A stretch of DNA of 11,242 nucleotides from contig JBOGEN010000014.1 in assembly GCA_050743265.1 (NCBI GenBank), positions 1 through 11,242 of the forward strand, given 5' to 3'. The stretch comes from JBOGEN01 sp050743265 (GTDB lineage: Bacteria > Actinomycetota > Actinomycetes > JBOGEN01). The notes beneath the pieces are model-generated. The model was not told the origin of the DNA. It did not search any database and was given only the letters and a program-made list of their open reading frames with translations. Position 1 is the stretch's first letter, and each line of letters starts with the position of its first letter. A program made the position numbers and the translations under genes. This document shows positions 1 through 8,774 of this stretch, in pieces.

Positions 1-1521
1 AACCTGATCTCGACCGGGTTCGCGCGGGACTACTACATGCACGGAGAGATGGCGCTGAAGTCGGATGGCACGATGCTGGGCCTGCGAACCTCCCTGCTGG
101 CCGACGAGGGCGCGTTCTACGCTGACGCGCAGCCGAGCAAGTTCAAGGTCGGGCTCTTCCACATCGTGACGGGGTCTTACGACCTTCCGGCCGCGCACGT
201 CGTCGCCGACGGCTACTACACGAACAAGGCGCCGGGCGGCGTGGCGTACCGGTGCTCGTTCCGCGTGACTGAGGCTTCCTACCTGATCGAGCGCCTCGTG
301 CAGAACGCGGCCTACGAGCTCGACATGGACCCGGCCGACATCCGGAAGAAGAACTTCATCGACAAGGACCAGTTCCCGTACGAGTCGGCGACCGGGTTCG
401 TCTACGACTCGGGCGACTACCACGGGGCCATGGACGTGGCCCTCGCCGAGCTCGGGTACGACGACCTGCGCCGCGAGCAGGCGGAGAAGCGGGTTCGCGG
501 CGAGCTCATGGGCATCGGGCTCGCCTCGTTCACCGAGGTCGTCGGCGCGGGCAAGGGCAAGGACTACGACATCCTCGGGCTGAAGATGTTCGACTCGGCC
601 GAGCTACGCGTGCACCCGACCGGCAAGGCGATCCTCAAGATCGGCGTGCAGACGCAGGGCCAGGGCCACGAGACGACGTTCGCCCAGATCGTCGCGAACG
701 AGCTCGGCATCCCGCCCGAGGACGTCCTCGTCCAGTACGGCGACACCGACAACGTGCCGTACGGCCTGGGCACGTACGCCTCGCGCAGCACGCCCGTGGC
801 CGGGGCCGCCACCGCAGTGGTGGCCCGCAAGCTGAGGGACAAGGGCCGCGTCATCGCCGGGCACCTTCTCGAGGCCTCGCCGAAGGACCTCGAGTGGGAC
901 GGGACGGGCTTCCACGTCCGTGGTGACCCGGGCTCGCGGGTCGGCATCGGCGACGTCGCGTTCGCCGCGTACACGAACCCGCCCGACGACGTCGAGGCCG
1001 GGCTCGAGGGCGTGACCTACTACGACCCACCGAACATGACGTTCCCGTTCGGGACGTACGCGGTCGTCGTCGACCTGGACAGCGAGACCGGCGAGTGGAA
1101 GGTCCGCCGGGTCGTGGCCGTCGACGACTGCGGCGTCCGGATCAACCCGATGATCGTGGAAGGGCAGATTCACGGCGGGCTCTGCGAGGGGTACGGCATC
1201 GCCGCGATGGAGCAGATCGCGTTCGACGAGAACGGCACCTGCCTGGGGTCGACGTTCATGGACTACCTGCTGCCGACGTCGTGGGAGACCCCGAAGTTCG
1301 AGACGTTCGCCACCGTGACGCCGTCCCCGCACCACCCGATCGGGGCGAAGGGCGTGGGGGAGTCCGCGACGGTCGGCTCCCCGGCGGCGTACGTCAACGC
1401 GGTGATCGACGCGGTGGCCCACCTCGGCATCCGCAACATCGACATGCCGGTCACGTCCTCCAAGGTGTGGGAGGCCATGCGTGCCTCCGGAGCGCCGCCG
1501 GCTCCACGGTCGGGCGGGTGA
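1..1521 (+). CDS. coxL: Aerobic carbon monoxide dehydrogenase large subunit, form I (partial, 5' end outside window)
   Basis: This is the molybdenum-binding catalytic subunit of aerobic CO dehydrogenase, which oxidises CO with water to CO2 and passes electrons through the FeS (CoxS) and FAD (CoxM) subunits to the respiratory chain. The frame is open from base 1, so the true start lies upstream; 506 codons are visible against about 800 for the family, so roughly the first 300 residues are missing. The form I signature AYRCSFR is at bases 244-264, with the cysteine that binds copper in the Mo-S-Cu cluster at 253-255. Form II relatives have AYRGAGR here. Other family landmarks are GQGHETTFAQI with the downstream GDTDNVPYG and TYASRSTPVAG, and the catalytic glutamate in GVGES at 1360-1362, all intact. 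The stop TGA overlaps the GTG start of the following maturation gene. The family call is firm; CO oxidation by this cell is inferred from the signature loop. Confidence 0.95.
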   Translation, partial: NLISTGFARDYYMHGEMALKSDGTMLGLRTSLLADEGAFYADAQPSKFKVGLFHIVTGSYDLPAAHVVADGYYTNKAPGGVAYRCSFRVTEASYLIERLVQNAAYELDMDPADIRKKNFIDKDQFPYESATGFVYDSGDYHGAMDVALAELGYDDLRREQAEKRVRGELMGIGLASFTEVVGAGKGKDYDILGLKMFDSAELRVHPTGKAILKIGVQTQGQGHETTFAQIVANELGIPPEDVLVQYGDTDNVPYGLGTYASRSTPVAGAATAVVARKLRDKGRVIAGHLLEASPKDLEWDGTGFHVRGDPGSRVGIGDVAFAAYTNPPDDVEAGLEGVTYYDPPNMTFPFGTYAVVVDLDSETGEWKVRRVVAVDDCGVRINPMIVEGQIHGGLCEGYGIAAMEQIAFDENGTCLGSTFMDYLLPTSWETPKFETFATVTPSPHHPIGAKGVGESATVGSPAAYVNAVIDAVAHLGIRNIDMPVTSSKVWEAMRASGAPPAPRSGG

Positions 1522-2498
1522 ACCGCTCGGCGCCGCCCGACCTCCTCGCCCAGGAGGTGGCCCTGCGCGACGCCGGCCGCCCGTACGCCAGCGCCGTCGT
1601 GACCCGGGTCCGGGCGCCGACGTCGTGCCGGCCGGGGGACCGGGCGCTGGTCACGGACGACGGCCACCTCGTCGGCTGGGTCGGGGGGTCGTGCACGGAA
1701 CCCGTTGTGGTACGAGAGGCGTTGACCGCCTTGGACGACGGTCGCCCCCGCCTGCTCCGACTTGGCCCTCCCGACCGGCTCGCCGCGGACGGGTTCGGCG
1801 ATGCCGCCGCGGACGAGGTGGTCCGTGTCCCGCTCAGCTGCGCCAGCGAGGGAGAGGTCGAAGTGCTCGTGGAGCCGCACCTGCCGGCACCGCACGTCGT
1901 GGTCGTCGGGTCCGCCCCGGTCCTCGACGCGTTCGTGGACATGGCCCGACGCGTCGGCTATGCGGCCGCCCGGGTGGACACTGTGGACGCGCTGGCCGAT
2001 GCGGGCATCGGTCCGGGCAGCCACGTCGTCGTCGCCACGTTCGGCCGGTACGACGAGGACGCGGTCGCCGCCGCCCTGACGGCCGACGTGCAGCACGTCG
2101 CCCTCGTCGCCTCGGCCAAGCGTGCCGCTACGGTCCTCGGCACGCTCCGGGCCTCCGGCGTGGACGAGGCCGCCCTGGGCCGGGTGCACGCACCGGCCGG
2201 GCTCGACCTCGGTTCGCTGCGCCACCTCGAGCTCGCGGTGGCGTTGCTCGGCGGTGTGGTGGCTCAGGAGGTGGCGCACCGGGGCCGCCGCATCCCCGAG
2301 CCCCGCGACCGGGCAGCCACGACGTCCGGCGAGCTGTCCGACCCGGTGTGCGGCATGACCGTGAGGCCCGAGGACGCCGTCGCGGTGCTGTCCCATGACG
2401 GCGTGTCGTACGGCTTCTGCAGCGCGGGCTGCCGCACCCGGTTCACCGCGGACCCGGCCGCGTTCACCGGTGCGGCGACGCCGGGCGCGGTTCAGTAG
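1518..2498 (+). CDS. XdhC/CoxI-like molybdoenzyme maturation protein fused to a C-terminal YHS domain (copy 1)
   Basis: A 326-residue cytoplasmic protein related to XdhC/CoxI/CoxF, which bind molybdenum cofactor and insert it in sulfurated form into xanthine dehydrogenase-family enzymes. The start is GTG at 1518, overlapping the coxL stop in GTGA; the frame is open further upstream, but that part lies antiparallel to nothing and simply shadows coxL. The N-terminal XdhC domain covers about residues 8-120 with GWVGGSCTEP (Cys59) and LSCASEGEVEVLVEPH (Cys108), two cysteines at positions typical of the family. The C-terminal Rossmann-like half covers about 125-250 but is degenerate, with GSAPVLD at 131 in place of a GxGxxG loop. 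After a polar linker, residues 275-318 form a YHS domain, DPVCGM then FCSAGC, with Cys278, Cys301 and Cys305. Position and overlap suggest translational coupling to coxL and a role in maturing that enzyme. Copper binding by the YHS domain is inference. Confidence 0.88.
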   Translation: MNRSAPPDLLAQEVALRDAGRPYASAVVTRVRAPTSCRPGDRALVTDDGHLVGWVGGSCTEPVVVREALTALDDGRPRLLRLGPPDRLAADGFGDAAADEVVRVPLSCASEGEVEVLVEPHLPAPHVVVVGSAPVLDAFVDMARRVGYAAARVDTVDALADAGIGPGSHVVVATFGRYDEDAVAAALTADVQHVALVASAKRAATVLGTLRASGVDEAALGRVHAPAGLDLGSLRHLELAVALLGGVVAQEVAHRGRRIPEPRDRAATTSGELSDPVCGMTVRPEDAVAVLSHDGVSYGFCSAGCRTRFTADPAAFTGAATPGAVQ

Positions 2499-2500
2499 CA

Positions 2501-2514
2501 CGTCCGACGGGACG
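2501..2514. terminator. Weak hairpin between convergent genes, possible terminator
   Basis: A 5-base-pair stem CGTCC/GGACG with a 4-base loop sits just past the stop of the first XdhC-YHS gene, in the 69-base gap where it converges with the transporter operon. There is no T run on either strand. It is the only hairpin I find in the gap, and it is short, so a terminator role is uncertain. Confidence 0.25.
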
Positions 2515-2567
2515 GCTCCAGGTTCTCCGGGCCCCACGTCGTCGGTGCCTCGGGTCGCCCCTACCGG

Positions 2568-3601
<1,034 letters not shown>

Positions 3602-3602
<1 letters not shown>

Positions 3603-4639
3603 CAGGCCGTCCCTTCCGCGGGACCCGTGTCGGGGAAGACGTCGCGCGCCAGGGCGGTGGCGCGGTCCTCCTCCGAGAGATGGCAGGCCAGCCGGTGCCC
3701 GTGGCTCACGAGGCGGTAGTCCGGCACCTCGGTGGCGCACGGCTCAGGGAGCATCCGGTACCGGCAGCGCGTGTGGAAGGGGCACCCCGACGGGACGTTG
3801 ATGAGCGAGGGCGGATTGCCGGTGATCGGGATGAGCCGCCGCTCCTGCTTCTTGTCCAGCCGGGTCACGGACGAGAGCAGTCCCCAGGTGTAGGGGTGCT
3901 GAGGCTCGTAGAAGATCTGGCGCAGGGGGGCGTGCTCCATCGGCCGGCCGGCGTACATGACGACCACCTCGTCGGCCGTGCTCGCGACGACCCCGAGGTC
4001 ATGGGTGATCAGGATGACCGCGGAGTTGAACTCCTGCTGCAGGTCCAGGATGAGCTTGAGGATCTGGGCCTGCACGGTCACGTCCAGCGCGGTGGTCGGC
4101 TCGTCCGCGATGAGCAGGTCCGGGTCGCACACCAGCGCCATGGCGATCATCGCGCGCTGGCGCATGCCACCGGAGAACTGGTGCGGGTAGTCGTCCACCC
4201 GTTGTGACGGGGTGGGGATGCCGACGCGGCCCAGCAGGTCCACCGCGCGCTGCCGGGCAGCGCGCTTGTTGGCGCCGGTGTGGAGCCGGTACGACTCCAT
4301 GATCTGCTCGCCGATCGTGTAGTACGGGTGCAGCGAGGACAGCGGGTCCTGGAACACCATGGCCATCTTCTGGCCGCGCAGCCTCCTCACGAAGTCAGGC
4401 TCTGCGCCGATGAGCTCGTCGCCCGCGAGCACCACCGAGCCGGTGATCGTGGCCTGCCGGCGGGACAGCAGGCCCATGATGGCCATCGAGGTCACGGACT
4501 TGCCTGAGCCGGACTCGCCGACGATGCCCAGGGTGCGTCCCCGGTCGACGGCGAAGCTGACACCGTCGACGGCCTTGACCACGCCGTCGTCCGTGTTGAA
4601 CGAGACCCGCAGGTCCTCCACCTCGAGCAGGGACGTCAC
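3602..4639 (-). CDS. Dipeptide/oligopeptide ABC transporter ATP-binding protein (DppD/OppD type)
   Basis: A 345-residue ATPase, partner of the F-type subunit. The chosen start is GTG at 4639, which overlaps the upstream permease's stop as GTGA and has GAGG five bases ahead; the same frame is open for over 1 kb more, but only as a shadow of the permease gene. Motifs are Walker A GESGSGKS at 41-48, Q-loop Gln97, signature FSGGMRQR from 155, Walker B LLIADEP with Glu180, and H-loop His213. The C-terminal tail reads TGNPPSLINVPSGCPF with cysteines at 286, 292, 301 and 319, the spacing seen in OppD/DppD proteins. All ATPase residues are intact, so the protein should be functional. Membership of the peptide importer family is secure; a specific substrate is not. 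Confidence 0.94.
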
Positions 4640-5625
4640 GAGGTCCTCACCCTCGGGTCGAGCACCGCGTACAGGATGTCGACGACCAGGTTCGCGAAGA
4701 CGATGAAGAATGCCGCGAACAGGGTCACGCCGAGGATCACCGGTTGGTCGACGCGACCGATGGCCTGCCAGGTGAGCTGCCCGATGCCGGGGAGTCCGAA
4801 CACCGTCTCCGTGATGACCGCACCTCCGATGAGCTGGCCGAGGTCGATGCCGAAGATGGTGACGACCGGGGTGAGCGCCGCACGCATGCCGTGCTTGACG
4901 ACGACTGTCCGCTCCGGAAGCCCCTTGGCACGTGCCGTCCTGATGTAGTTCTCCGCCATCGTGTCGAGCATGCTCGTCCTGGTCAGCCGTGCGTACAAGG
5001 CGGAGAAGAGGAAGGCAAGGGTGATCCAGGGCATGATCATCCCGGTGGCCCACTCCCACGGGTTGTCCGTGAAGGCCACGTAGGTCGGGAACGGCAGGAT
5101 CTCCAGCTTGACCGTGAAGAAGTAGAGCATGGCGAGCGCGGTGAAGTAGATCGGCAGCGACACGCCGCTCAGCGCCATGACCATGGCGCCCCGGTCCCAG
5201 ATCGTGCCCCGCTTGAGTGCGGAGATGACACCCGCGCCGACGCCGATGATGAGCCAGAGGATGGCCGCGCCGACGGCGATCGACAGGGTGACCGGCATCC
5301 GGTCCAGGAGGACCTCCCACACCGGCAGGTTGTTCTGGAACGAGAAGCCGAGGCAGGGGAAGGGGCACTGGACGGCGACCGAGCCCGTTCCGTACGTGCG
5401 CCCGGTGAAGATGCCCCCGACGTAGTCGAGGAACTGCTGGTAAAGCGGCTTGTCGAGGCCGAGGAGATGGTTGATCTCCACGATGCGCTCCGGGGTGCAG
5501 GCTCGCCCGCACGTCAGGACCGCAGGGTCGGCGGGCAGCGTGTAGAAGATCACGAACGTGACCGCACACACGAAGAGCAGGATGAACACGACGGCGATGA
5601 GCCGCCGGATGATGAACCGGATCAC
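4636..5625 (-). CDS. Dipeptide/oligopeptide ABC transporter permease (DppB type)
   Basis: A 329-residue integral membrane subunit of the importer. GTG at 5625 is the start (GTGA overlap with the preceding gene, purine-rich GAGGTGGGGG just upstream). A first membrane segment covers about residues 8-29, followed by a large external loop (about 30-105), then five hydrophobic segments at roughly 113-135, 147-170, 196-212, 255-275 and 296-320. The loop shows the family tract LLGLDKPLYQQFLDYVGG. The cytoplasmic coupling loop around 226-252 (NYIRTARAKGLPERTVVVKHG) matches the EAA-like motif of DppB proteins, and the C-terminus DPRVRTS is typical. The external loop carries two CxxxC pairs, Cys39/Cys43 and Cys87/Cys91, absent from E. 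coli-type DppB but which I recall in other actinobacterial members. Confidence 0.93.
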   Translation of the reverse strand: MIRFIIRRLIAVVFILLFVCAVTFVIFYTLPADPAVLTCGRACTPERIVEINHLLGLDKPLYQQFLDYVGGIFTGRTYGTGSVAVQCPFPCLGFSFQNNLPVWEVLLDRMPVTLSIAVGAAILWLIIGVGAGVISALKRGTIWDRGAMVMALSGVSLPIYFTALAMLYFFTVKLEILPFPTYVAFTDNPWEWATGMIMPWITLAFLFSALYARLTRTSMLDTMAENYIRTARAKGLPERTVVVKHGMRAALTPVVTIFGIDLGQLIGGAVITETVFGLPGIGQLTWQAIGRVDQPVILGVTLFAAFFIVFANLVVDILYAVLDPRVRTS

Positions 5626-6599
5626 GAGCCCCCACCTCGTGGCTCGAGGGCGTCGCGCAGGCCGTCACCGAGAAGGTTGAACGCCAGGACGGTGATGAAG
5701 AGGCACACGCCGGGGACCGCGAAGTAGAACGGGTCGACCTGGTACCAGTTCACCGCGGAGAACAGCATCTGGCCCCACGACGGGGTGGGCGGCCGGACGC
5801 CGACGCCGAGGAACGACAGGGCCGCCTCGGTGGCGATGTAGGTGGGGATCGTCAGGGTCGTGACGACCAGGATCGGGCCGGCCAGGTTGGGCAGGAGCTC
5901 GCGGAAGATGATGTAGCGGGTGGACGCGCCAAGGGAGCGCGCCGCCTCCACGAACTCCCGACGCGCGAGCGACAGCGTCTGCCCTCGCACGATGCGCCCG
6001 ACGTACGACCACCCGAAGAACCCGATCACGAAGATGAGCAGGAGCTCCCGGTTGGCTTCGGGGAGCACCGACACCAGCGCGATCATGAAGATGAGCGAGG
6101 GAAACGACAGCAGGACGTCCATGAGGCGGCTGATGGCCGAGTCGACCGCGCCGCCGACGTAGCCCGCGAGGATGCCGAAGACCGTACCGAGCACGATGGA
6201 TACTCCCGTCGCCCCGACGGCGATGAGCAGAGAGACCCTCGCTCCCCAGACGACTCGGCTGAAGATGTCGCGGCCGCTCTTCGGCTCGACGCCCAGCCAG
6301 TGCTCGCTGCTGACGCCGCCGAAGGAGCCCTTCGGTAGCCCGCCGAGGGCGGCGTTGATGGTGCCCGGGTTGAACTGGTTCGGCGGGTACCCGTTGATCC
6401 AGGTGAGCACGGGTGCCAGTGCCGCGACGAGGACGAGGAGGACGACGGCGACGAGACCGGCGATGGCCGCACGGTCTCGTCGCAGCCGGCTCCAGGCGAT
6501 CTGGAGGAGCGACCGTCCCTCGACTTCCTGGGTACCCGAGGCGGGGTCGCCCACGGGTGCCGGAGCGTGCTGCTCCGGCACCCCGAGCGGTATGGCCAT
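5622..6599 (-). CDS. Dipeptide/oligopeptide ABC transporter permease (DppC type)
   Basis: A 325-residue membrane subunit that forms the translocation channel with the DppB-type permease. It starts with ATG at 6599, two bases after the stop of the substrate-binding protein gene. A Pro/Ala-rich cytoplasmic tail (1-30) leads into the DppC N-terminal domain with a first membrane segment at about 45-66. The external tract with HWLGVEPKSGRDIFSRVVWGARVSL (99 onward, family pattern G-T-D-x-x-G-R-D) precedes the core. The coupling EAA loop is at 218-238, EAARSLGASTRYIIFRELLPN in part, and the C-terminal GDGLRDALEPR is standard. Length and motifs are full. It is probably translated by re-initiation after the binding protein, since I see no strong ribosome binding site. 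Confidence 0.94.
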   Translation of the reverse strand: MAIPLGVPEQHAPAPVGDPASGTQEVEGRSLLQIAWSRLRRDRAAIAGLVAVVLLVLVAALAPVLTWINGYPPNQFNPGTINAALGGLPKGSFGGVSSEHWLGVEPKSGRDIFSRVVWGARVSLLIAVGATGVSIVLGTVFGILAGYVGGAVDSAISRLMDVLLSFPSLIFMIALVSVLPEANRELLLIFVIGFFGWSYVGRIVRGQTLSLARREFVEAARSLGASTRYIIFRELLPNLAGPILVVTTLTIPTYIATEAALSFLGVGVRPPTPSWGQMLFSAVNWYQVDPFYFAVPGVCLFITVLAFNLLGDGLRDALEPRGGGS

Positions 6600-6601
6600 C
6601 T

Positions 6602-8302
6602 CTACTTAGCCACGCCGACTGTGGCGAGGTCGATCAGACTGCTGAAGGCCTGGTGGGGGTACGCCCCGGTGACCTTCGAGCCGTAGAGCGACGAGCGGTT
6701 GTCGTCCATCAGCGGTGCGGCCGCAGCCTCTTCCATGATCATCTCGTCGAGGTCGCCCCAGGCCTGGTTCGCCTTGTCCGGGTCAGACATCGCGTAGATC
6801 TCGTCGATGCGCTTGTCGATCTTCGGGTCGTCGAGCTGGGAGACGTTGGTGTTTCCCTGTGGCGCGATGAACCGGCTGTCGAACAGCGGCGGCAGGAACG
6901 TCCGCGCGCTGGGCCAGTCCGGGCACCAGCCGTAGTACACCATCTCGCTCTCGCGCTTCGCGTTGCCGATCTCGGTGTAGTAGACCGACTCGCTCACCGC
7001 GTTGATCTTGACCTTGATGCCGGCCTTCGCGAGCGACTCCTGGATGGCAGCCGACTGGTCGGGACCGTAGCCACCGGGCTCCGACGTCCCGGTGAGCGTC
7101 ACCTCGACCCCGTTCGGGTACCCGGCGTCGGCGAGGATCTGCTTCGCCTTCTCAGGGTCACCCTCGCCGTTGTTGTTCGGGTAGAGGTTGAAGTCCTTGT
7201 GACCGGCGAGGCTCGCCGGCATGGTCTCTGTCGTGATCTTGCCGATGAACGGGCCACCACGCGAGGTCTGGTAGGCCTTCTGGCTGAGCGCGTAGTTCAC
7301 GGCCTGCCGGACCGCGAGGTCGTCCATCGGAGGGTTCGCGGTGTTGAGCGCGAGGTAGCGGTTGCAGCCCGAGATGTCCTGGGAGAGCCGGTCCTTGACG
7401 TCCGGGTTGGTGACGATCTTCGAGACCGTCGACGGCTGGACGTCGCTCAGCATGAGCGCGTACTGGTCGTCACCCTGGTCCGACACCAACCGCTGGTCGA
7501 TGACGTTCGGGTCGATGCCCATCTTGTAGACGATCCGGTCCGGCCGAGCCTTGCGCACGGGGTCGGTCTTCTGGTCCCAGTGGGTGTTGCGGACGAGGAC
7601 CAGCTCCTTGCCGCGGTCGTACGTCTCGATCTTGTACGGCCCGGAGGAGAACACGTGGTTGTCGTACTTGACGCCGGTGTCCTTGGCCTTCGGCACCGGG
7701 CCGAACAGCGGGAACGTGGTGGCGTAGTTGAAGTCGGCCACCGGCTGGTTCAGGTGGAAGACGATCGTCTTGTCGTCGGGGGTCTCGATCGAGTCGAGGC
7801 CGCCCTTGTCCTCGTACGGGCCCTTGTAGTCCGCACCACCGACGAGCAGCTGGCGCGCCCACGGCGGCCCTTCGGGGAGGTCCGGGGCGAACGAGCGCTC
7901 GGTGCCGTACTTGACGTCCTGCGCCGTGATCGTCGAGCCGTCCTCGTACTTGAGCCCGTCCTTGAGGGTGAACGTCCAGGTCTTGCGGTCGGGCGACGCC
8001 TGACCGAGGTCGGTGGCGAGGTCCGGGGCGATCTCCAGGCCGGCCTTGCCCGGCTCGGCCTTGTACTGGGTCAGCGCGCGGTAGAGCAGCCGCTGCCCGA
8101 AGTCGCCGGAGTTCGTCACGTAGTTGCGCGCGGGGTCGAGGTGCTCGAAGTCTGACTGGTCGAGGATGTAGAGCGTCCCGCCCTTGCTGCCCTGTGCCTC
8201 TCCGTCGTCTCCGTCATCCCCACCGCCACACGCGGCCATCCCCATCGCCAGGACCACTGCGATCCCGACTCCGCGCAACGCGGTACGCATCACCATTGAC
8301 AT
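6602..8302 (-). CDS. Peptide ABC transporter substrate-binding lipoprotein (SBP family 5)
   Basis: A 566-residue extracellular solute-binding protein of the DppA/OppA class, tethered to the membrane as a lipoprotein. The signal sequence has a basic start, hydrophobic core GVGIAVVLAMG and lipobox MAAC with the lipidated cysteine at 25, followed by an acidic Gly/Asp linker. Family landmarks include LDPARNY near the mature N-terminus, APDLATDL, WTFTLKDGLKYEDG with ITAQDVKYGTERS, FSSGPYKIE, VRQAVNYALS and ILADAGYPNG. The start is ambiguous: ATG at 8302 has GGAG eight bases upstream and is preferred, while ATG at 8320 would add six residues, and ATGs at 8296 and 8290 would shorten it. It heads the operon, reading away from the divergent intergenic region. 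The ligand is probably a peptide, but nothing in the sequence fixes it. Confidence 0.93.
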   Translation of the reverse strand: MSMVMRTALRGVGIAVVLAMGMAACGGGDDGDDGEAQGSKGGTLYILDQSDFEHLDPARNYVTNSGDFGQRLLYRALTQYKAEPGKAGLEIAPDLATDLGQASPDRKTWTFTLKDGLKYEDGSTITAQDVKYGTERSFAPDLPEGPPWARQLLVGGADYKGPYEDKGGLDSIETPDDKTIVFHLNQPVADFNYATTFPLFGPVPKAKDTGVKYDNHVFSSGPYKIETYDRGKELVLVRNTHWDQKTDPVRKARPDRIVYKMGIDPNVIDQRLVSDQGDDQYALMLSDVQPSTVSKIVTNPDVKDRLSQDISGCNRYLALNTANPPMDDLAVRQAVNYALSQKAYQTSRGGPFIGKITTETMPASLAGHKDFNLYPNNNGEGDPEKAKQILADAGYPNGVEVTLTGTSEPGGYGPDQSAAIQESLAKAGIKVKINAVSESVYYTEIGNAKRESEMVYYGWCPDWPSARTFLPPLFDSRFIAPQGNTNVSQLDDPKIDKRIDEIYAMSDPDKANQAWGDLDEMIMEEAAAAPLMDDNRSSLYGSKVTGAYPHQAFSSLIDLATVGVAK

Positions 8303-8382
8303 CAGCTCCGCTCCGGCCATGGGAGAGCCCCCCGAATCCTGTGGATGTGGGGTCGACTCTCCTCTTCAACGCCGGGAGTCAA

Positions 8383-8398
8383 TCTCTCGATCGGGAGA
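8383..8398. promoter_or_regulatory. Operator-like near-palindrome upstream of the transporter operon
   Basis: TCTCTCGATCGGGAGA is self-complementary at 14 of 16 positions around a perfect CGATCG core, with one mismatched pair. It lies about 81 bases before the binding-protein start on the minus strand, a normal place for an operator. A partial copy of its right arm (CGGGAG) occurs 19 bases to the left at 8373-8378. No regulator gene is visible in the window, so its partner is unknown. Confidence 0.35.
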
Positions 8399-8543
8399 AA
8401 TGCTGCACAACGTCCCAGGTCTTGATGCGATCGTTCGTGAGCCGTGATGTATCTGTCATCTCCCCGCTCGCTCGTGAGCGCTGCGAGGCGCTGCCGCCCC
8501 GCTCCGTATCCGCGGGGACGGCCACTGACGAGGCGGTTTCTGA

Positions 8544-8566
8544 TGCCCTCCGGAGTCGAGAGGGCA
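8544..8566. repeat. Perfect 7-bp inverted repeat in the divergent intergenic region
   Basis: TGCCCTC and GAGGGCA flank a 9-base loop, giving a perfect seven-pair stem. The left arm also overlaps the palindrome CTCCGGAG at 8548-8555. There is no T run after it. It would fold in the leader of the second XdhC-YHS transcript if transcription begins upstream, or act as a DNA operator; the sequence does not decide. Confidence 0.4.
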
Positions 8567-8774
8567 CCCGGGGTGTCCGACCCCGCCCGGGGGGCGCATA
8601 TCATCCCGACCCAGGACACATCTCGGGGACGGTCATGAGGGGTTCCACCACGTGCACAGAGGGACGCGCAGTCGGTGGGCGCCCGGGCGGCTCCGGGTCG
8701 GGGTCCAACGACCTCCGGTCGACCGCGCGGACACTGGGGGTCCCGTCGGAAGCCGCAACCGTGGAGCCGTGACC

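Larger units (their letters stand above)
8303..8774. promoter_or_regulatory. Divergent intergenic region between the transporter operon and second XdhC-YHS gene
   Basis: This 472-base stretch has no gene I can support, although frames stay open by GC bias. It must hold promoters for both flanking transcripts. I do not find convincing paired -35/-10 boxes. The best single element for the plus strand is TATCAT at 8599-8604, without a good -35 partner. Repeats include the near-palindrome at 8383-8398, a hairpin at 8544-8566, the 11-base inverted repeat CACCCGGGGTG at 8565-8575, TCGTGAGC twice at 8435 and 8472, and GCGCTGC twice ten bases apart at 8478 and 8488. Confidence 0.6.

Noticed and set aside
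1095..1517. Upstream extension of the first XdhC-YHS frame into coxL
   Set aside because: The extra 141 codons are Arg/Gly-rich shadow of coxL; family similarity starts just after the GTG at 1518.
604..2537. Minus-strand frames of 272 and 424 codons opposite coxL and the first XdhC-YHS gene
   Set aside because: Both strands cannot carry these; the plus-strand products have clear family motifs while the antisense translations do not.
4640..5668. Upstream extension of the DppD-type ATPase frame by about 340 codons
   Set aside because: The extension overlaps the whole DppB-type permease gene and has shadow-like composition; homology to ATPases begins at the GTG at 4639.
6413..8155. A 580-codon plus-strand open frame opposite the substrate-binding protein and DppC genes
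   Set aside because: It is rich in Arg, Val, Leu and Asp in the low-complexity way of antisense frames in GC-rich DNA, shows no family motif, and is fully explained by the minus-strand genes.
8421..8450. TTGATG...TGATGT as a sigma-70 type promoter pair with 17-base spacing
   Set aside because: The -10 hexamer matches the consensus at only two positions, so the pairing is no better than chance.
8444..8638. A short open frame of 64 codons in the intergenic region, as a possible small gene
   Set aside because: No ribosome binding site, Arg/Pro/Ser-rich composition, and competing open frames on both strands over the same bases.
8652..8774. ATG or GTG starts upstream of 8775 for the second XdhC-YHS gene
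   Set aside because: The added residues are Arg/Gly/Pro-rich with no counterpart in copy 1, and GGAG is well placed only for GTG 8775.
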